This document shows, piece after piece, positions 40,832-49,095 of a DNA stretch of 64,000 nt. Under the pieces are notes generated by a model. That model saw nothing but the letters and a program-made list of their open reading frames with translations. It did no database searches and had not been told where the DNA came from. Every line of letters starts with the position of its first letter. Positions within the stretch are counted from its first letter, which is position 1. The stretch is from CAHJXG01 sp964235485 (GTDB lineage: Bacteria; Pseudomonadota; Alphaproteobacteria; Acetobacterales; Acetobacteraceae): NCBI GenBank assembly GCA_964235485.1, contig CAXSAZ010000020.1:1-64000 (forward strand), read 5' to 3'. A program made the position numbers and the translations under genes.

Positions 40832-41518
40832 ATGGCGGACACCCCGGCGACGTTTGGGTCGCCGAAACCGGGTCCGCCCGACGCAGCCCAGGACGAGACG
40901 CCGCCCAGCCTTGCAACGGGATCAACGGCGCCGCCCGCGTCCAGCCGGACGCTGGAGCAGTCGCTCGGCATCACCGTCCGGACCCTGCGCAAGCGTGCCG
41001 ACCTGAAGGTGTCGGACCTGGCGGCGGCGGCCGACATCTCCGTGGGCATGTTGTCCAAGATCGAGAACGGGCAAATTTCGTGCTCGCTTTCGACCTTGCA
41101 GGCGCTGTCCACGGCGTTGAACGTCCCGCTGACCGCCTTGTTCGAGGCCTTCGAGGAAAAGCGCGGCTGCTCCTTTGTGCGGGCCGGGCAAGGGGTGCTG
41201 ATCGAGCGGCGCGGCACCAAGGCCGGGCACCGTTACAGCCTGCTCGGCCATGCCCTGGGCGGCGCCATCGCGGTTGAACCCTACCTCATCACCTTGCAGG
41301 AAGAAGCGGCGCCCTATGTCGGCTTCCGGCACGACGGGATCGAGTTCATCTACATGCTGGCCGGCGAGGTCATCTACCGCCACGCCGACCAGTCCTACCG
41401 CCTCACGCCCGGCGACGCGATGCTGTTCGACTCCGCCGCGCTGCACGGGCCGGAAACCCTGGTCAGCAAGCCCATGACCTTTCTGTCGATCATCATCCAC
41501 GGCCGCCGGCTGGACTGA
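40832..41518 (+). CDS. XRE-family regulator with C-terminal cupin
   Basis: A 228-residue transcription factor with an N-terminal XRE helix-turn-helix (KVSDLAAAADISVGMLSKIE then NGQISCSLSTLQALSTAL, about residues 55-105) and a C-terminal cupin sensor (RHDGIEFIYMLAGEVIYRHA and RLTPGDAMLFDSAALHGPET). The first 45 residues are Pro/Ala-rich and probably disordered. It starts 2 bp after the ligase stop, so it is co-expressed with the cluster and probably controls it, perhaps through the palindromes at 36563-36588. The cupin ligand is unknown; relatives sense polyamines, glutamate derivatives or amines. Confidence 0.87.
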   Translation: MADTPATFGSPKPGPPDAAQDETPPSLATGSTAPPASSRTLEQSLGITVRTLRKRADLKVSDLAAAADISVGMLSKIENGQISCSLSTLQALSTALNVPLTALFEAFEEKRGCSFVRAGQGVLIERRGTKAGHRYSLLGHALGGAIAVEPYLITLQEEAAPYVGFRHDGIEFIYMLAGEVIYRHADQSYRLTPGDAMLFDSAALHGPETLVSKPMTFLSIIIHGRRLD

Positions 41519-41740
41519 CCCGGCGCCGAGCGGTGCCGGACGGCCAGCCGATGACACCAAGCCGTGCCCGCTTGGAGCTTGCAGGAAGAACGCAGGGGCT
41601 TTAAGCTCTGCCTATGCACTTCTGGGTTCAAAGCGCGCGAATTATCCCCCCGGCTGCCTAGCCGGGCTGACGCCGCGCGCGCGTCGGGGTTCGGCAGCCG
41701 GGTCCGCCGCCCCGCCCCGAACCTGTCCAGAGGTGCTTCC

Positions 41741-42022
41741 ATGCTTCCGCTGTCAAGCGATGTAACGTGCCGGCCCGTGCGCTTTGAGGTGTTGGCCGAC
41801 GCCGAGCCTGGCCTGCTTCCCCGTGTCCTCGCACCCTTTGCGCGGCGTGGCCTCGTTCCTGACAAGGTGCGCGCGCGACGGGACGGCGCGCTTCTGCTGG
41901 TCGAGGCCGGGATGGAGGCGATGCCGTCGGAGATGCTGCACGTCATAGAGGGCAACCTGCGCCAGATCGTAGGCGTGCGGCGCGTCACCGTCACCCTGTG
42001 CTCGGTTCGGCAAGCCGCCTGA
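41741..42022 (+). CDS. Small ACT-like domain protein
   Basis: A 93-residue protein whose body (PVRFEVLADAEPGLLPRVLA, PFARRGLVPDKVRARRDG, then EMLHVIEGNLRQIVGVRRVT) has the beta-alpha-beta-beta-alpha-beta pattern of an ACT domain, like the small subunit of acetolactate synthase II (IlvM). No partner synthase gene is adjacent. ATG 41741 follows AGAGGTG; earlier in-frame starts add low-complexity residues and are less likely. It may bind an amino acid and act as a regulatory subunit or be an orphan. The 222-bp gap before it (41519-41740) shows nothing I can name. Confidence 0.65.
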   Translation: MLPLSSDVTCRPVRFEVLADAEPGLLPRVLAPFARRGLVPDKVRARRDGALLLVEAGMEAMPSEMLHVIEGNLRQIVGVRRVTVTLCSVRQAA

Positions 42023-42127
42023 CGGTCGAAGCCCTGCCAGCCCGCGACGCCGCAAGTCAAAGCCGTTCAAACAGCGTCTCAGACCGTCATTTCCTGTTGT
42101 AAGGGCAAATAGCGCGGCTACTGTGGT

Positions 42128-42149
42128 CCGAACAATCAAAAACGTTCGG
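42128..42149 (+). promoter_or_regulatory. Hairpin abutting the trehalase ribosome-binding site
   Basis: CCGAAC (42128-42133) pairs perfectly with GTTCGG (42144-42149); the right arm runs into the GGAGG ribosome site (42148-42152) before ATG 42161. It could partly mask the site in the mRNA, or be an operator half-site pair. Weak evidence. Confidence 0.3.
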
Positions 42150-42160
42150 AGGCGTCGTCC

Positions 42161-43822
42161 ATGAGGTGCAACCAAGCGATCCGGCCGCTGGCGGCGGTGT
42201 TCCTGTGGTTGGCGCTCGCGCCGGGGCTGCGCGCCCAGACCGTGGGGCCGGACTACCCGGTCCCGCCGTCCCTTGAGTATGGCGGCTTCTACTGGGACGT
42301 GGAGCTTGCCGGCCTCTTCCCCGACAGCAAGACCTTTCCCGACCTGGTGCCATCCGCCGCGCCGTCCGATGTCGTGGCCGCTTACGAGGCCGCCAAGGCA
42401 TTGCCGGGCTTCGACCTTGCAAGTTTCGTCGCCGCGAACTTCTCCGGCCCGACGCCGGCCGGGCCGACCGTCAACCCGGCGGCGAGCGGCCAAACCCTGC
42501 TCGACTACATCTCCAGCCTTTGGCCCGTCCTGGAGCAATCGACGACCTCCGTGCCGGCCTACTCGACCCTGCTGCCGCTGCCCTACCCCTACATCGTCCC
42601 CGGCGGCCGGTTTCGGGAGGTTTACTACTGGGATTCCTACTTCACCATGCTCGGGCTGGAGGTGGACGGCCGGAACGACCTTGCGACCGACATGCTCAAG
42701 AACTTCGCTTACGAGATCGACCGCTACGGCCACATCCCCAACGGCAACCGCAGCTACTATCTCAGCCGCTCGCAGCCGCCATTCTTCGCCTTGATGGTCG
42801 ATCTGATCGCGCGGAACAACGGCACCGCCACCTACACCGACTACCTGCCGCAGTTGCAGGCGGAATACGATTACTGGATGCGGGGCGAAAACGAGGTCCT
42901 GCCCGGCCGCGCGGTGCGCAACGTGGTGCGGCTGCTGGATGGGACCGTGCTGAACCGCTACTGGGACGAACGCGAGGCCCCGCGCGACGAGTCCTACGCG
43001 GAGGACGTGAGGACCGCGCTGCAAACGCCCCGCCGGACGCCTGGCGTGGTTTGGCGCAACCTGCGCGCGGCGGCCGAGTCGGGCTGGGATTTCAGCTCGC
43101 GCTGGCTCGCCGACGGCAAGACCCTGGGCACGATCCGCACCCTCGCCCTGCTGCCGCCCGATCTCAACAGCCTGCTCGCGCATTTGGAGGAAACGCTCTC
43201 GGAAGCATACCTGCTGAAGGGCGATGCGGAGCGTGCGGCCTTCTATGCGCGCCGGGCCGAGACGCGGGCCGCTGCGATCCAGCGCTTGATGTGGGACGCC
43301 GAGGGCGGCGTGTTCACCGACTACCTTTGGCGCGAGGGCACGACCACGCACAGCGTCACCGCGGCGACGCTGTATCCCTTGTTCCTGGGCGTGGCGTCGC
43401 CCGAGCAGGCGCGGGCAGTGGCCGGCGTGGTGGAAAGCGTGCTGCTGCAGCCCGGCGGCCTCGCGACGACCACCGTGACCAGCGGCCAGCAATGGGACGC
43501 CCCGAACGGCTGGGCGCCGCTGCAATGGATCGCAGTGGTCGGCCTGCGGAACTACCGCTATCCCGAGCTTGCGCAGGAGGTCGCGACGCGCTGGGTGGCG
43601 AAGACCATCGCCGGCTTCAAGCAGCAGGCGAAGCTGGTCGAGAAATACGATGTCATGACCACGGGCGGCGACGCGGGCGGCGGCGGGGAGTATGCGACCC
43701 AGATCGGCTTCGGCTGGACCAACGGCGTGCTGCTGGCGTTGGGAGCGCTGTATCCGGAGCTGAGGGCAGCAGCCGCGGCTGCGACGCCCGACCCGCAGCC
43801 GGTGGCTGCCGCGTCGCAATAA
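42161..43822 (+). CDS. treA: Periplasmic alpha,alpha-trehalase (GH37)
   Basis: A 553-residue glycoside hydrolase family 37 enzyme that splits trehalose into two glucoses. Residues 1-25 are a Sec signal peptide (ending LALAPGLRA), so it acts in the periplasm. Both trehalase signatures are present: PGGRFREVYYWDSYF near residue 146 and QWDAPNGWAPLQW near 445. The Gly-rich loop GGDAGGGGEYATQIGFGWTN near 505 is also conserved, and ESGWDFSSRW near 310 carries the presumed catalytic Asp. ATG 42161 has a good GGAGG. Stand-alone, followed by a strong hairpin. Probably lets the cell use external trehalose. Confidence 0.93.
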   Translation: MRCNQAIRPLAAVFLWLALAPGLRAQTVGPDYPVPPSLEYGGFYWDVELAGLFPDSKTFPDLVPSAAPSDVVAAYEAAKALPGFDLASFVAANFSGPTPAGPTVNPAASGQTLLDYISSLWPVLEQSTTSVPAYSTLLPLPYPYIVPGGRFREVYYWDSYFTMLGLEVDGRNDLATDMLKNFAYEIDRYGHIPNGNRSYYLSRSQPPFFALMVDLIARNNGTATYTDYLPQLQAEYDYWMRGENEVLPGRAVRNVVRLLDGTVLNRYWDEREAPRDESYAEDVRTALQTPRRTPGVVWRNLRAAAESGWDFSSRWLADGKTLGTIRTLALLPPDLNSLLAHLEETLSEAYLLKGDAERAAFYARRAETRAAAIQRLMWDAEGGVFTDYLWREGTTTHSVTAATLYPLFLGVASPEQARAVAGVVESVLLQPGGLATTTVTSGQQWDAPNGWAPLQWIAVVGLRNYRYPELAQEVATRWVAKTIAGFKQQAKLVEKYDVMTTGGDAGGGGEYATQIGFGWTNGVLLALGALYPELRAAAAAATPDPQPVAAASQ

Positions 43823-43830
43823 GGGCGTTG

Positions 43831-43869
43831 CCGCACCTGCCGGGTGGGGCATCGCGTGGTCAGGTGCGG
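43831..43869. terminator. Bidirectional terminator between trehalase and the LuxR-type regulator
   Basis: Perfect 9-bp arms CCGCACCTG (43831-43839) and CAGGTGCGG (43861-43869) lie between two convergent genes, 9 bp after the trehalase stop. The loop is 21 bases long and there is no clear T tract. Confidence 0.45.
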
Positions 43870-43904
43870 CCCCGGCCGGACCGCATCGACCGCCGGCGCC
43901 GGCT

Positions 43905-44624
43905 TCAAGCTGCCTTCTGGTTGAAGGTCGCCGGCGCACGATGCGGCAGGCTGCTGGTCCGCAGCTCGACAACCGTGCCGCCACTTGGCCGGGCACCGTC
44001 CCGGTCCTGCCGGCGGTAACGGGCCGCGGCCTCGCCCCGGCTCCGGCAGTCCCACTTCTCCAGGATGCTGTGGACGTGGTTCTTCACCGTGGGCAGGGCG
44101 ACGCACAGGCGGCGCGCGATCAGCTTGTTCGACAAGCCGTCCGCCAGCAGCTCGGCGATTTCCTGCTCGCGGGCGGTCAGCGAGCAAAGCCCGGCCCGCC
44201 CCGCGCGCTCAAGGGAGCGGCCGGCGAACCGGTTCAGCAGCAGGGCCGTCAGGCGCGGCGGGCAGGCCACTTCCCCCGCGCCGACGCGGCGCACGGCGGA
44301 CAGCAGGTCGTCAGCCGAGGCGTCCGGTTCCAGGTAGCCGGCAATGCCGACATCGGCCCAGGCGAGGAACTCCTCATCCCGCGCGCCCGCGGCCAGGACG
44401 ACGATGCCTGCCGTGGGCGCGTGCGCCCGGGCGGCGGCGACCAGCGCGGCGCCCTCGGGGTGCGCCGCCTCGACGACGACCACGGCGGGCGCGAACGCCG
44501 CGAAGGCGGCTTCAACCGCTTCATGCGAAAACGCGCCGCACGCCCGGTTCCCCTGGACGCCCTGCAAGGCCGCGACCAGCGCATCCCGCAGGAGCCGACC
44601 CTGGCAGATCAAAAGAATGTCCAT
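43905..44624 (-). CDS. LuxR/NarL-type DNA-binding regulator with an atypical receiver domain
   Basis: A 239-residue protein with a receiver-like N-terminal domain (1-120) and a LuxR helix-turn-helix (SLTAREQEIAELLADGLSNK, then LIARRLCVALPTVKNHVHSI, about 145-205). The receiver lacks the usual acidic pocket: the first strand reads MDILLICQGR and the phospho-acceptor position reads VVVVEAAHPEG, Glu instead of Asp, so it is probably not phosphorylated. ATG 44624 is chosen; ATG 44642 is possible. No sensor kinase is adjacent. An AT-rich region with a palindrome lies directly upstream. The regulon is unknown. Confidence 0.82.
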   Translation of the reverse strand: MDILLICQGRLLRDALVAALQGVQGNRACGAFSHEAVEAAFAAFAPAVVVVEAAHPEGAALVAAARAHAPTAGIVVLAAGARDEEFLAWADVGIAGYLEPDASADDLLSAVRRVGAGEVACPPRLTALLLNRFAGRSLERAGRAGLCSLTAREQEIAELLADGLSNKLIARRLCVALPTVKNHVHSILEKWDCRSRGEAAARYRRQDRDGARPSGGTVVELRTSSLPHRAPATFNQKAA

Positions 44625-44667
44625 GCCGCATCCCCGTATCATTTCTGACGCAAGCATATAATACGTT

Positions 44668-44682
44668 ACAAATACGATTTGT
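44668..44682. promoter_or_regulatory. Palindrome upstream of the LuxR-type regulator
   Basis: ACAAAT-ACG-ATTTGT is a perfect inverted repeat in the AT-rich island 44640-44700, 44 bp upstream of the regulator start. It is a candidate autoregulatory operator or promoter element; the low GC stands out against the surrounding DNA. Confidence 0.4.
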
Positions 44683-44699
44683 CTCATGATTGATTTGTT

Positions 44700-45095
44700 A
44701 GGAAATGGCAGGGACCGTTTGGGGTTGTTGGGGCCGCATCGCCCAGGGCAGCTTGGACGCCGTGCCCCCGGCCGGGCGCACGGCGCGGTGCCGAGGCCGG
44801 GAGCAAGGATGGGGCAGCGGGGCTGATGGGTTATGGTGGCTACGGCCGGCTCCTCGCGGCCGGGCGCGGCGCGATCAGGACCACATCGGCCCCCAGGAAC
44901 CGTCATCCCATGCGGTTTCGTTCATCTGCGCGGTCATGGCCGGCTCGTCCGCCAGCCGGCGCTGGAACACCTCCTGGCGGTAGCGGCCAGTTGAAGGTGC
45001 GCAGGATCGGCCGGGTCCTTCACGTGCTGGCGGACAGCCCGGCAGCCTTCTCCATCTCGACAACGCCCAAGCTGCCGTTAACACCGCGACCTTGC
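44700..45095. other. Gap between the LuxR-type regulator and gluQ; no confident gene
   Basis: No gene is supported here. On the minus strand about 44830-44985 one can read YRQEVFQRRLADEPAMTAQM, NETAWDDGSWG and, after a frame change, ADVVLIAPRPAARSRP before a stop, which has the feel of a protein C-terminus with a frameshift, but I do not recognise a family. It may be another relic or chance coding in GC-rich DNA. Confidence 0.3.
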
Positions 45096-45962
45096 ATGAC
45101 CATCGTGTCCACGTCCACCACCACGCGCTTCGCCCCCAGCCCCACCGGGCTGCTGCACCTTGGCCATGCCCGCTCCGCGCTGGCCGCGTGGCGCCGGGCG
45201 CGGGAGGCGGGCGGGCGCTTCCTGCTGCGCTTGGAGGACATCGACCCCGGGCGGTGCCGCCCCGAACACGCGGCGGCGGTCGAGGAGGACCTGGCCTGGC
45301 TTGGCCTCCATTGGGACGGCCCGGTGCGCGTGCAGTCCCGGCACTTGGCGGAGTACCAGGCGGCGCTGGACGGCCTGGCGGGGCGCGGGCTGCTTTACCC
45401 CTGCTTCTGCACCCGGGCCGACATCCTGCGCGAAGTGGAGGGCGCCGCCTCCGCCCCGCACGGGCCGGACGGGACGCCGCTCTACCCCGGCACCTGCCGC
45501 GCCCTGCCCGCGGGCGAGCGCGCGCGCCGGGTCGCAGCGGGGGAGCGGCACGCGCTGCGGCTCCACATGGCGCGGGCGCTGGCGGCGGCGCCGGGTCCGC
45601 TGTTCTACGAGGAGGAAGGCGAAGGCGCCGTGCCCTGCCGCCCCGAGCGGTTCGGCGATGCCGCGCTGGCGCGCAAGGACGCGCCGGCCAGCTACCACCT
45701 GTGCGTCACGCACGACGACGCGGCGCAGGGCGTGACGGTCGTGACGCGCGGAAAGGACCTGCGCCCGGCGACGGCGCTGCACCGGCTGCTGCAGGCGCTG
45801 ATGGGCTGGCCCGCGCCGCGCTACGCGCACCATGCCCTGCTGACGGACGCGGCGGGGCGCCGGCTGAGCAAGCGGGACGGGGCGCTGAGCCTGCGCGCGC
45901 TGCGGGAACGGGGGGCGACGCCGGCGCAGGTGCGGGCGATGGCGGAGGGCGGCCGGGGTTGA
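45096..45962 (+). CDS. gluQ: Glutamyl-Q tRNA(Asp) synthetase
   Basis: A 288-residue truncated glutamyl-tRNA synthetase paralogue that attaches glutamate to queuosine in tRNA(Asp). It has the HIGH-type motif in APSPTGLLHLGHARSAL, the CFCTRADIL region that can bind zinc, THDDAAQGVTVVTRGKDL, and the KMSKS-type motif RRLSKRDGALSLRAL near the end. The anticodon-binding domain of full GltX is absent, and the length (about 290) fits GluQ-RS. ATG 45096 is the start nearest the catalytic core. Single gene; no queuosine synthesis genes nearby. Confidence 0.9.
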   Translation: MTIVSTSTTTRFAPSPTGLLHLGHARSALAAWRRAREAGGRFLLRLEDIDPGRCRPEHAAAVEEDLAWLGLHWDGPVRVQSRHLAEYQAALDGLAGRGLLYPCFCTRADILREVEGAASAPHGPDGTPLYPGTCRALPAGERARRVAAGERHALRLHMARALAAAPGPLFYEEEGEGAVPCRPERFGDAALARKDAPASYHLCVTHDDAAQGVTVVTRGKDLRPATALHRLLQALMGWPAPRYAHHALLTDAAGRRLSKRDGALSLRALRERGATPAQVRAMAEGGRG

Positions 45963-46024
45963 TCAGCCGGCGGCTCGTCCGTGCCGTGGAGGACCGTCGG
46001 CAGGCTCGCGTCCGTGGTTCCCTC

Positions 46025-47068
46025 TCAGGACGGCGACCAGGCTTTGGGCCGCACCGCCCGGCCCGTCGCGGCCGCCTCGTAAGCGGCGTCCACGAGGGCG
46101 TAGGTCTTCAGGTTGTCCTCGCCCGAGGTCGCGGCCGGGCGGCCCGCCTTCAGGCTGTCCAGCATATGCGCGTTCGCGTGCAGCACGGCTTCCTGCGACA
46201 CGTGCCAGGGCCGCGAGGTCCAGGACAGCAGCGGGCCGCCGATGGCCTCGTCCCAGGACAGGCCCTGGCTCGTCACGGTCATGCGCTCGCCCCGGCCGAC
46301 GACCACCGAGCCGGCACTGCCCTCGATCTCCAGCAGGGTTTCCGGGAACGGGTCCGGGATGCGGCGGCTTTCGTAGCTGCACTCCACCATCGAGACCGCC
46401 CCGGAAACGTGGCGTAGCATGATCGTCGCGGTGTCCTCGGCCCGCACCTTGGGATTGCGGCGCTGGGTTTCGCAGGACACCCGCTCGACCTCGCCGAGGA
46501 ACGCGCGGGCGAGGTCGAGCAGGTGGATGCCGAGATCCAGGATGACGAGGCGCTCCTCGCCGTAGAAGTAGGGCTGCGTCCGGTAAACGTCGAAGCCGGT
46601 GCGGAAGGACAGGCGCGCCCAGCTCGGCGCGCCGACGGCGCCGGAGGCGAGCACCGCCGCCACCCGGCGCATGGGGGTTTGGAAACGGAAGTTCTCGTGC
46701 ACCGCGAGGAAGGTGCCGTGGCGCCGGGCGGTTTCCACGGCGGCGACGCAATCCTCGTAGCTCGGCGCGAACGGCTTCTGCACCACGGCCGCGACGCCGC
46801 GCTCCGCGGCGAGTTGGGCCAGCGCCCGGTGGCTGTCCATCCGGGTCGTGACGTCCAGGAGGTCCGGCTTGGCCCCGTCGATCAGCGCGGCGGGGTCGGT
46901 GAACCACGGCGCGCCGAACGCCTCGCCCGCGGCTTTGGCTTTCGCGCCGTCGGTGTCGCAAACGCCGATGAGGTCGGCGCCCGCGGCCTGGAGGTCGCGC
47001 CAAGCGTGCAGATGGTTCTGGGCGTAGAAGCCGCAGCCGATCAGCCCCACCCGCACCCGGTCGCCCAT
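46025..47068 (-). CDS. Gfo/Idh/MocA-family oxidoreductase
   Basis: A 347-residue NAD(P)-dependent dehydrogenase. The N-terminal Rossmann fold starts VRVGLIGCGFYAQNHLHAW. The catalytic EKP-type motif is changed to VVQKPFAPSYEDC (Lys kept), and the substrate-domain residues DLGIHLLDLARAFLGE (Asp/His) follow. Relatives act on inositols, glucose derivatives or other polyols. It ends convergent with gluQ (62 bp gap) and lies 70 bp downstream of pheA on the same strand, so it may be co-transcribed with kdsB-pheA although no functional link is evident. Confidence 0.87.
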   Translation of the reverse strand: MGDRVRVGLIGCGFYAQNHLHAWRDLQAAGADLIGVCDTDGAKAKAAGEAFGAPWFTDPAALIDGAKPDLLDVTTRMDSHRALAQLAAERGVAAVVQKPFAPSYEDCVAAVETARRHGTFLAVHENFRFQTPMRRVAAVLASGAVGAPSWARLSFRTGFDVYRTQPYFYGEERLVILDLGIHLLDLARAFLGEVERVSCETQRRNPKVRAEDTATIMLRHVSGAVSMVECSYESRRIPDPFPETLLEIEGSAGSVVVGRGERMTVTSQGLSWDEAIGGPLLSWTSRPWHVSQEAVLHANAHMLDSLKAGRPAATSGEDNLKTYALVDAAYEAAATGRAVRPKAWSPS

Positions 47069-47138
47069 GGCCCTTCTCCCCCGCCCGCCGCCTGCGTCAC
47101 CTGACGTTGAGCGCGGCCGGCACCTTGCCGACGGCCTT

Positions 47139-47984
47139 TCAGTCCCCGCCCAGCCGCATCCGGAACGACGAGCGCGGGTAAACGCCGAGGATGTGGGTCT
47201 CCGCGGTGAAGAAGCTGAGTTCCTCCAGCGCCTGCGCCAAGGCCGGCTGCTCGGGATGGCCGTCCACGTCGGACAGGAACTGCGTCGCGGTGAACTCGCC
47301 GTGCAGCATGTAGCTTTCCAGCCGGGTCATGTTGACGCCGTTGGTGGCGAACCCGCCCAGGGCCTTGTAGAGCGCCGCCGGCACGTTGCGGACGCGGAAC
47401 ACGAAGGTGGTCATCAGGTCGGTGCGGTCCGGCGGCAGCGCGTGCGGCTGCTGCGCCATGACGTAGAAGCGCGTCGTGTTGTGGGGGGCGTCCTCCACGT
47501 TGGCGCGCAGCACGTCCAGCCCGTAGATCTCGGCCGCCAGCTTGGACGCGATGGCGGCGTCCTCCTTTCGGCCCCACTCCGCCACCTGCTTCGCCGACCC
47601 GGCGGTGTCCGCTTCCACCACCGTGTCCGCGTCCAGCTCGCGCAGGATCGCCCGGACCTGGCCCAGCGCCACGGAATGCGAGTGGACGCGGCGCACGTCC
47701 CCGACCTTGGCGCCGGGCGTGCCCAGCAGGCAGTGCTCGACCCGCTGGAAGTGCTCGCCGATGATGGACAGGCCGCTGCCGGGCAGCAGGGCGTGGATGT
47801 CGGGCACCCGGCCGGCGAGGCTGTTCTCGCACGGCAGCATGGCGAGCGACGCCCTGCCTTCGCGCACCGCGTCCATCGCGTGCTCGAAGGTGTGGCACGG
47901 CAAGGGCGTCAGCTCGGGATAAGCGGTGCGGCAGGCCAGGTCGGAGTAGGCGCCGGGCAAGCCTTGGAAGGCGATCTGGGTCAT
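47139..47984 (-). CDS. pheA: Prephenate dehydratase
   Basis: A 281-residue monofunctional prephenate dehydratase for phenylalanine synthesis. It begins IAFQGLPGAYSDLACRTAYP and has the substrate-pocket motif LPCENSLAGRV near residue 50, the catalytic TRF triplet in APHNTTRFYVMAQ near 170, and a C-terminal ACT domain (NVPAALYKALGGFATNGVNM, then RLESYMLHGEFTATQF) for phenylalanine feedback. No chorismate-mutase domain is attached; a separate one lies at 61179-62057. ATG 47984 overlaps the kdsB stop (ATGA). Confidence 0.93.
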   Translation of the reverse strand: MTQIAFQGLPGAYSDLACRTAYPELTPLPCHTFEHAMDAVREGRASLAMLPCENSLAGRVPDIHALLPGSGLSIIGEHFQRVEHCLLGTPGAKVGDVRRVHSHSVALGQVRAILRELDADTVVEADTAGSAKQVAEWGRKEDAAIASKLAAEIYGLDVLRANVEDAPHNTTRFYVMAQQPHALPPDRTDLMTTFVFRVRNVPAALYKALGGFATNGVNMTRLESYMLHGEFTATQFLSDVDGHPEQPALAQALEELSFFTAETHILGVYPRSSFRMRLGGD

Positions 47985-48727
47985 GGGGTCTCCAAGATGG
48001 CGCGGGCGCGGAGGAGGTCGGCGGGCGTGTCCACGCCGAAGGCCCCGTGCTCCACCCGCGTGCAGGCGATGCGCATCCCGGCTTCCAACGCCCGCAACTG
48101 CTCAAGCTTTTCCCGCCGTTCCAGCGGGCTTTCCGGCAGGCTGACGAAGCGGGCCAGGGCGGCGCGGCGGTAGGCGTAGATGCCGACATGGTGCCAAAGC
48201 GGCCCGTCGCCGGCGGGGATGGCGGCGCGGGAGAAATACAGCGCCGCCGCGACCGTCTCCCCGTCCGCGAAGGCGCAGGCGGCCTTGACTACTTGCGGCG
48301 CTGCCGCTTCCTCGGGCGAGAGGATCGGCGTCACCAAGGTCGCGATGTCGAACGCCGGGTCGGACAGCGGGGCGGCCACCGCCCGGAGCTGGCCCGGCGG
48401 CAGCGTGGGGAAGTCGCCTTGCAGGTTCACCACCACGTCGTGCGCGCCCTGCGGGTCGAGCGCCGCCAGCGCCGCGTGCACCCGGTCGGACCCGGACGGC
48501 AGCGCCGGGTCGGTCAGCACGGCGGTGCCGCCTGCCGCCCGCACGGCGTCCGCGATCTCCCGGTCGGCGCAGGCGACGGCCACCGGGCCGATATCGGCCT
48601 CCCGCGCGCGGTCGAGCACGTGCAAAATCATGGGCTTGCCCGCGATGCACGCCAGCGGCTTGCCCGGCAGGCGGGCGGAGGCCATGCGGGACGGGATCAC
48701 GACGATGGGGTTTGCGGGGAGGGTCAC
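47981..48727 (-). CDS. kdsB: 3-deoxy-manno-octulosonate cytidylyltransferase
   Basis: A 248-residue CMP-Kdo synthetase that activates Kdo for lipopolysaccharide inner core. It has the nucleotide-binding start VVIPSRMASARLPGKPLACI, the metal/substrate motif VVNLQGDFPTLPP near residue 95, and WHHVGIYAYRRAAL near 180, with the usual C-terminal EQLRALEAG. GTG 48727 gives the normal family N-terminus; ATG 48778 would add 17 residues. The pairing kdsB-pheA with ATGA overlap is a known alphaproteobacterial arrangement. It establishes a Gram-negative host. Confidence 0.92.
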   Translation of the reverse strand: MTLPANPIVVIPSRMASARLPGKPLACIAGKPMILHVLDRAREADIGPVAVACADREIADAVRAAGGTAVLTDPALPSGSDRVHAALAALDPQGAHDVVVNLQGDFPTLPPGQLRAVAAPLSDPAFDIATLVTPILSPEEAAAPQVVKAACAFADGETVAAALYFSRAAIPAGDGPLWHHVGIYAYRRAALARFVSLPESPLERREKLEQLRALEAGMRIACTRVEHGAFGVDTPADLLRARAILETP

Positions 48728-48830
48728 GCGATGGCGCAGGGTTGATGACGGAGGGTTTGCATAGCGTGCGGCGCACATTACGTAGCCACATCCGCCGGCG
48801 CAACGCCCCGGCCTTTTGGAGAACCACGCC

Positions 48831-49088
48831 ATGCGCCACGCCTTCGCTGCCATTGCCGCCCTCCTGCTGCTCGCCGCCGCGCCGGCCTGGGCGCAGAACC
48901 AGCAGATGACCCAGCCCTCCACCTCGCAAAACCAGTCGCAGGCCGTGCAGAACCAGGGCCAGCAGCCGCCCGAAGCCCGCGAGGTCAGCCCGCAAGCGCC
49001 CGTCGCCACGGAGAACGGCGTGACCAAGCCGCAAGGACCCACCAGCGGCCCGACCAGCCAAGGACCGACGAGGGGCAGGAGCCAGTAA
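48831..49088 (+). CDS. Small exported Gln-rich protein (unknown)
   Basis: An 85-residue protein with a clear Sec signal peptide (MRHAFAAIAALLLLAAAPAW, cleavage after Ala-Trp-Ala near residue 22) and a mature part of about 63 residues rich in Gln, Pro, Ser and Thr (TSQNQSQAVQNQGQQPPEAR, then GPTSGPTSQGPTRGRSQ). It has no cysteine, no lipobox and no recognisable fold; probably disordered in the periplasm. ATG 48831 follows TGGAGAA. It is divergent from kdsB and ends 7 bp before the hisN-like gene, so the two are likely co-transcribed. Confidence 0.7.
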   Translation: MRHAFAAIAALLLLAAAPAWAQNQQMTQPSTSQNQSQAVQNQGQQPPEAREVSPQAPVATENGVTKPQGPTSGPTSQGPTRGRSQ

Positions 49089-49095
49089 CGCTTTC

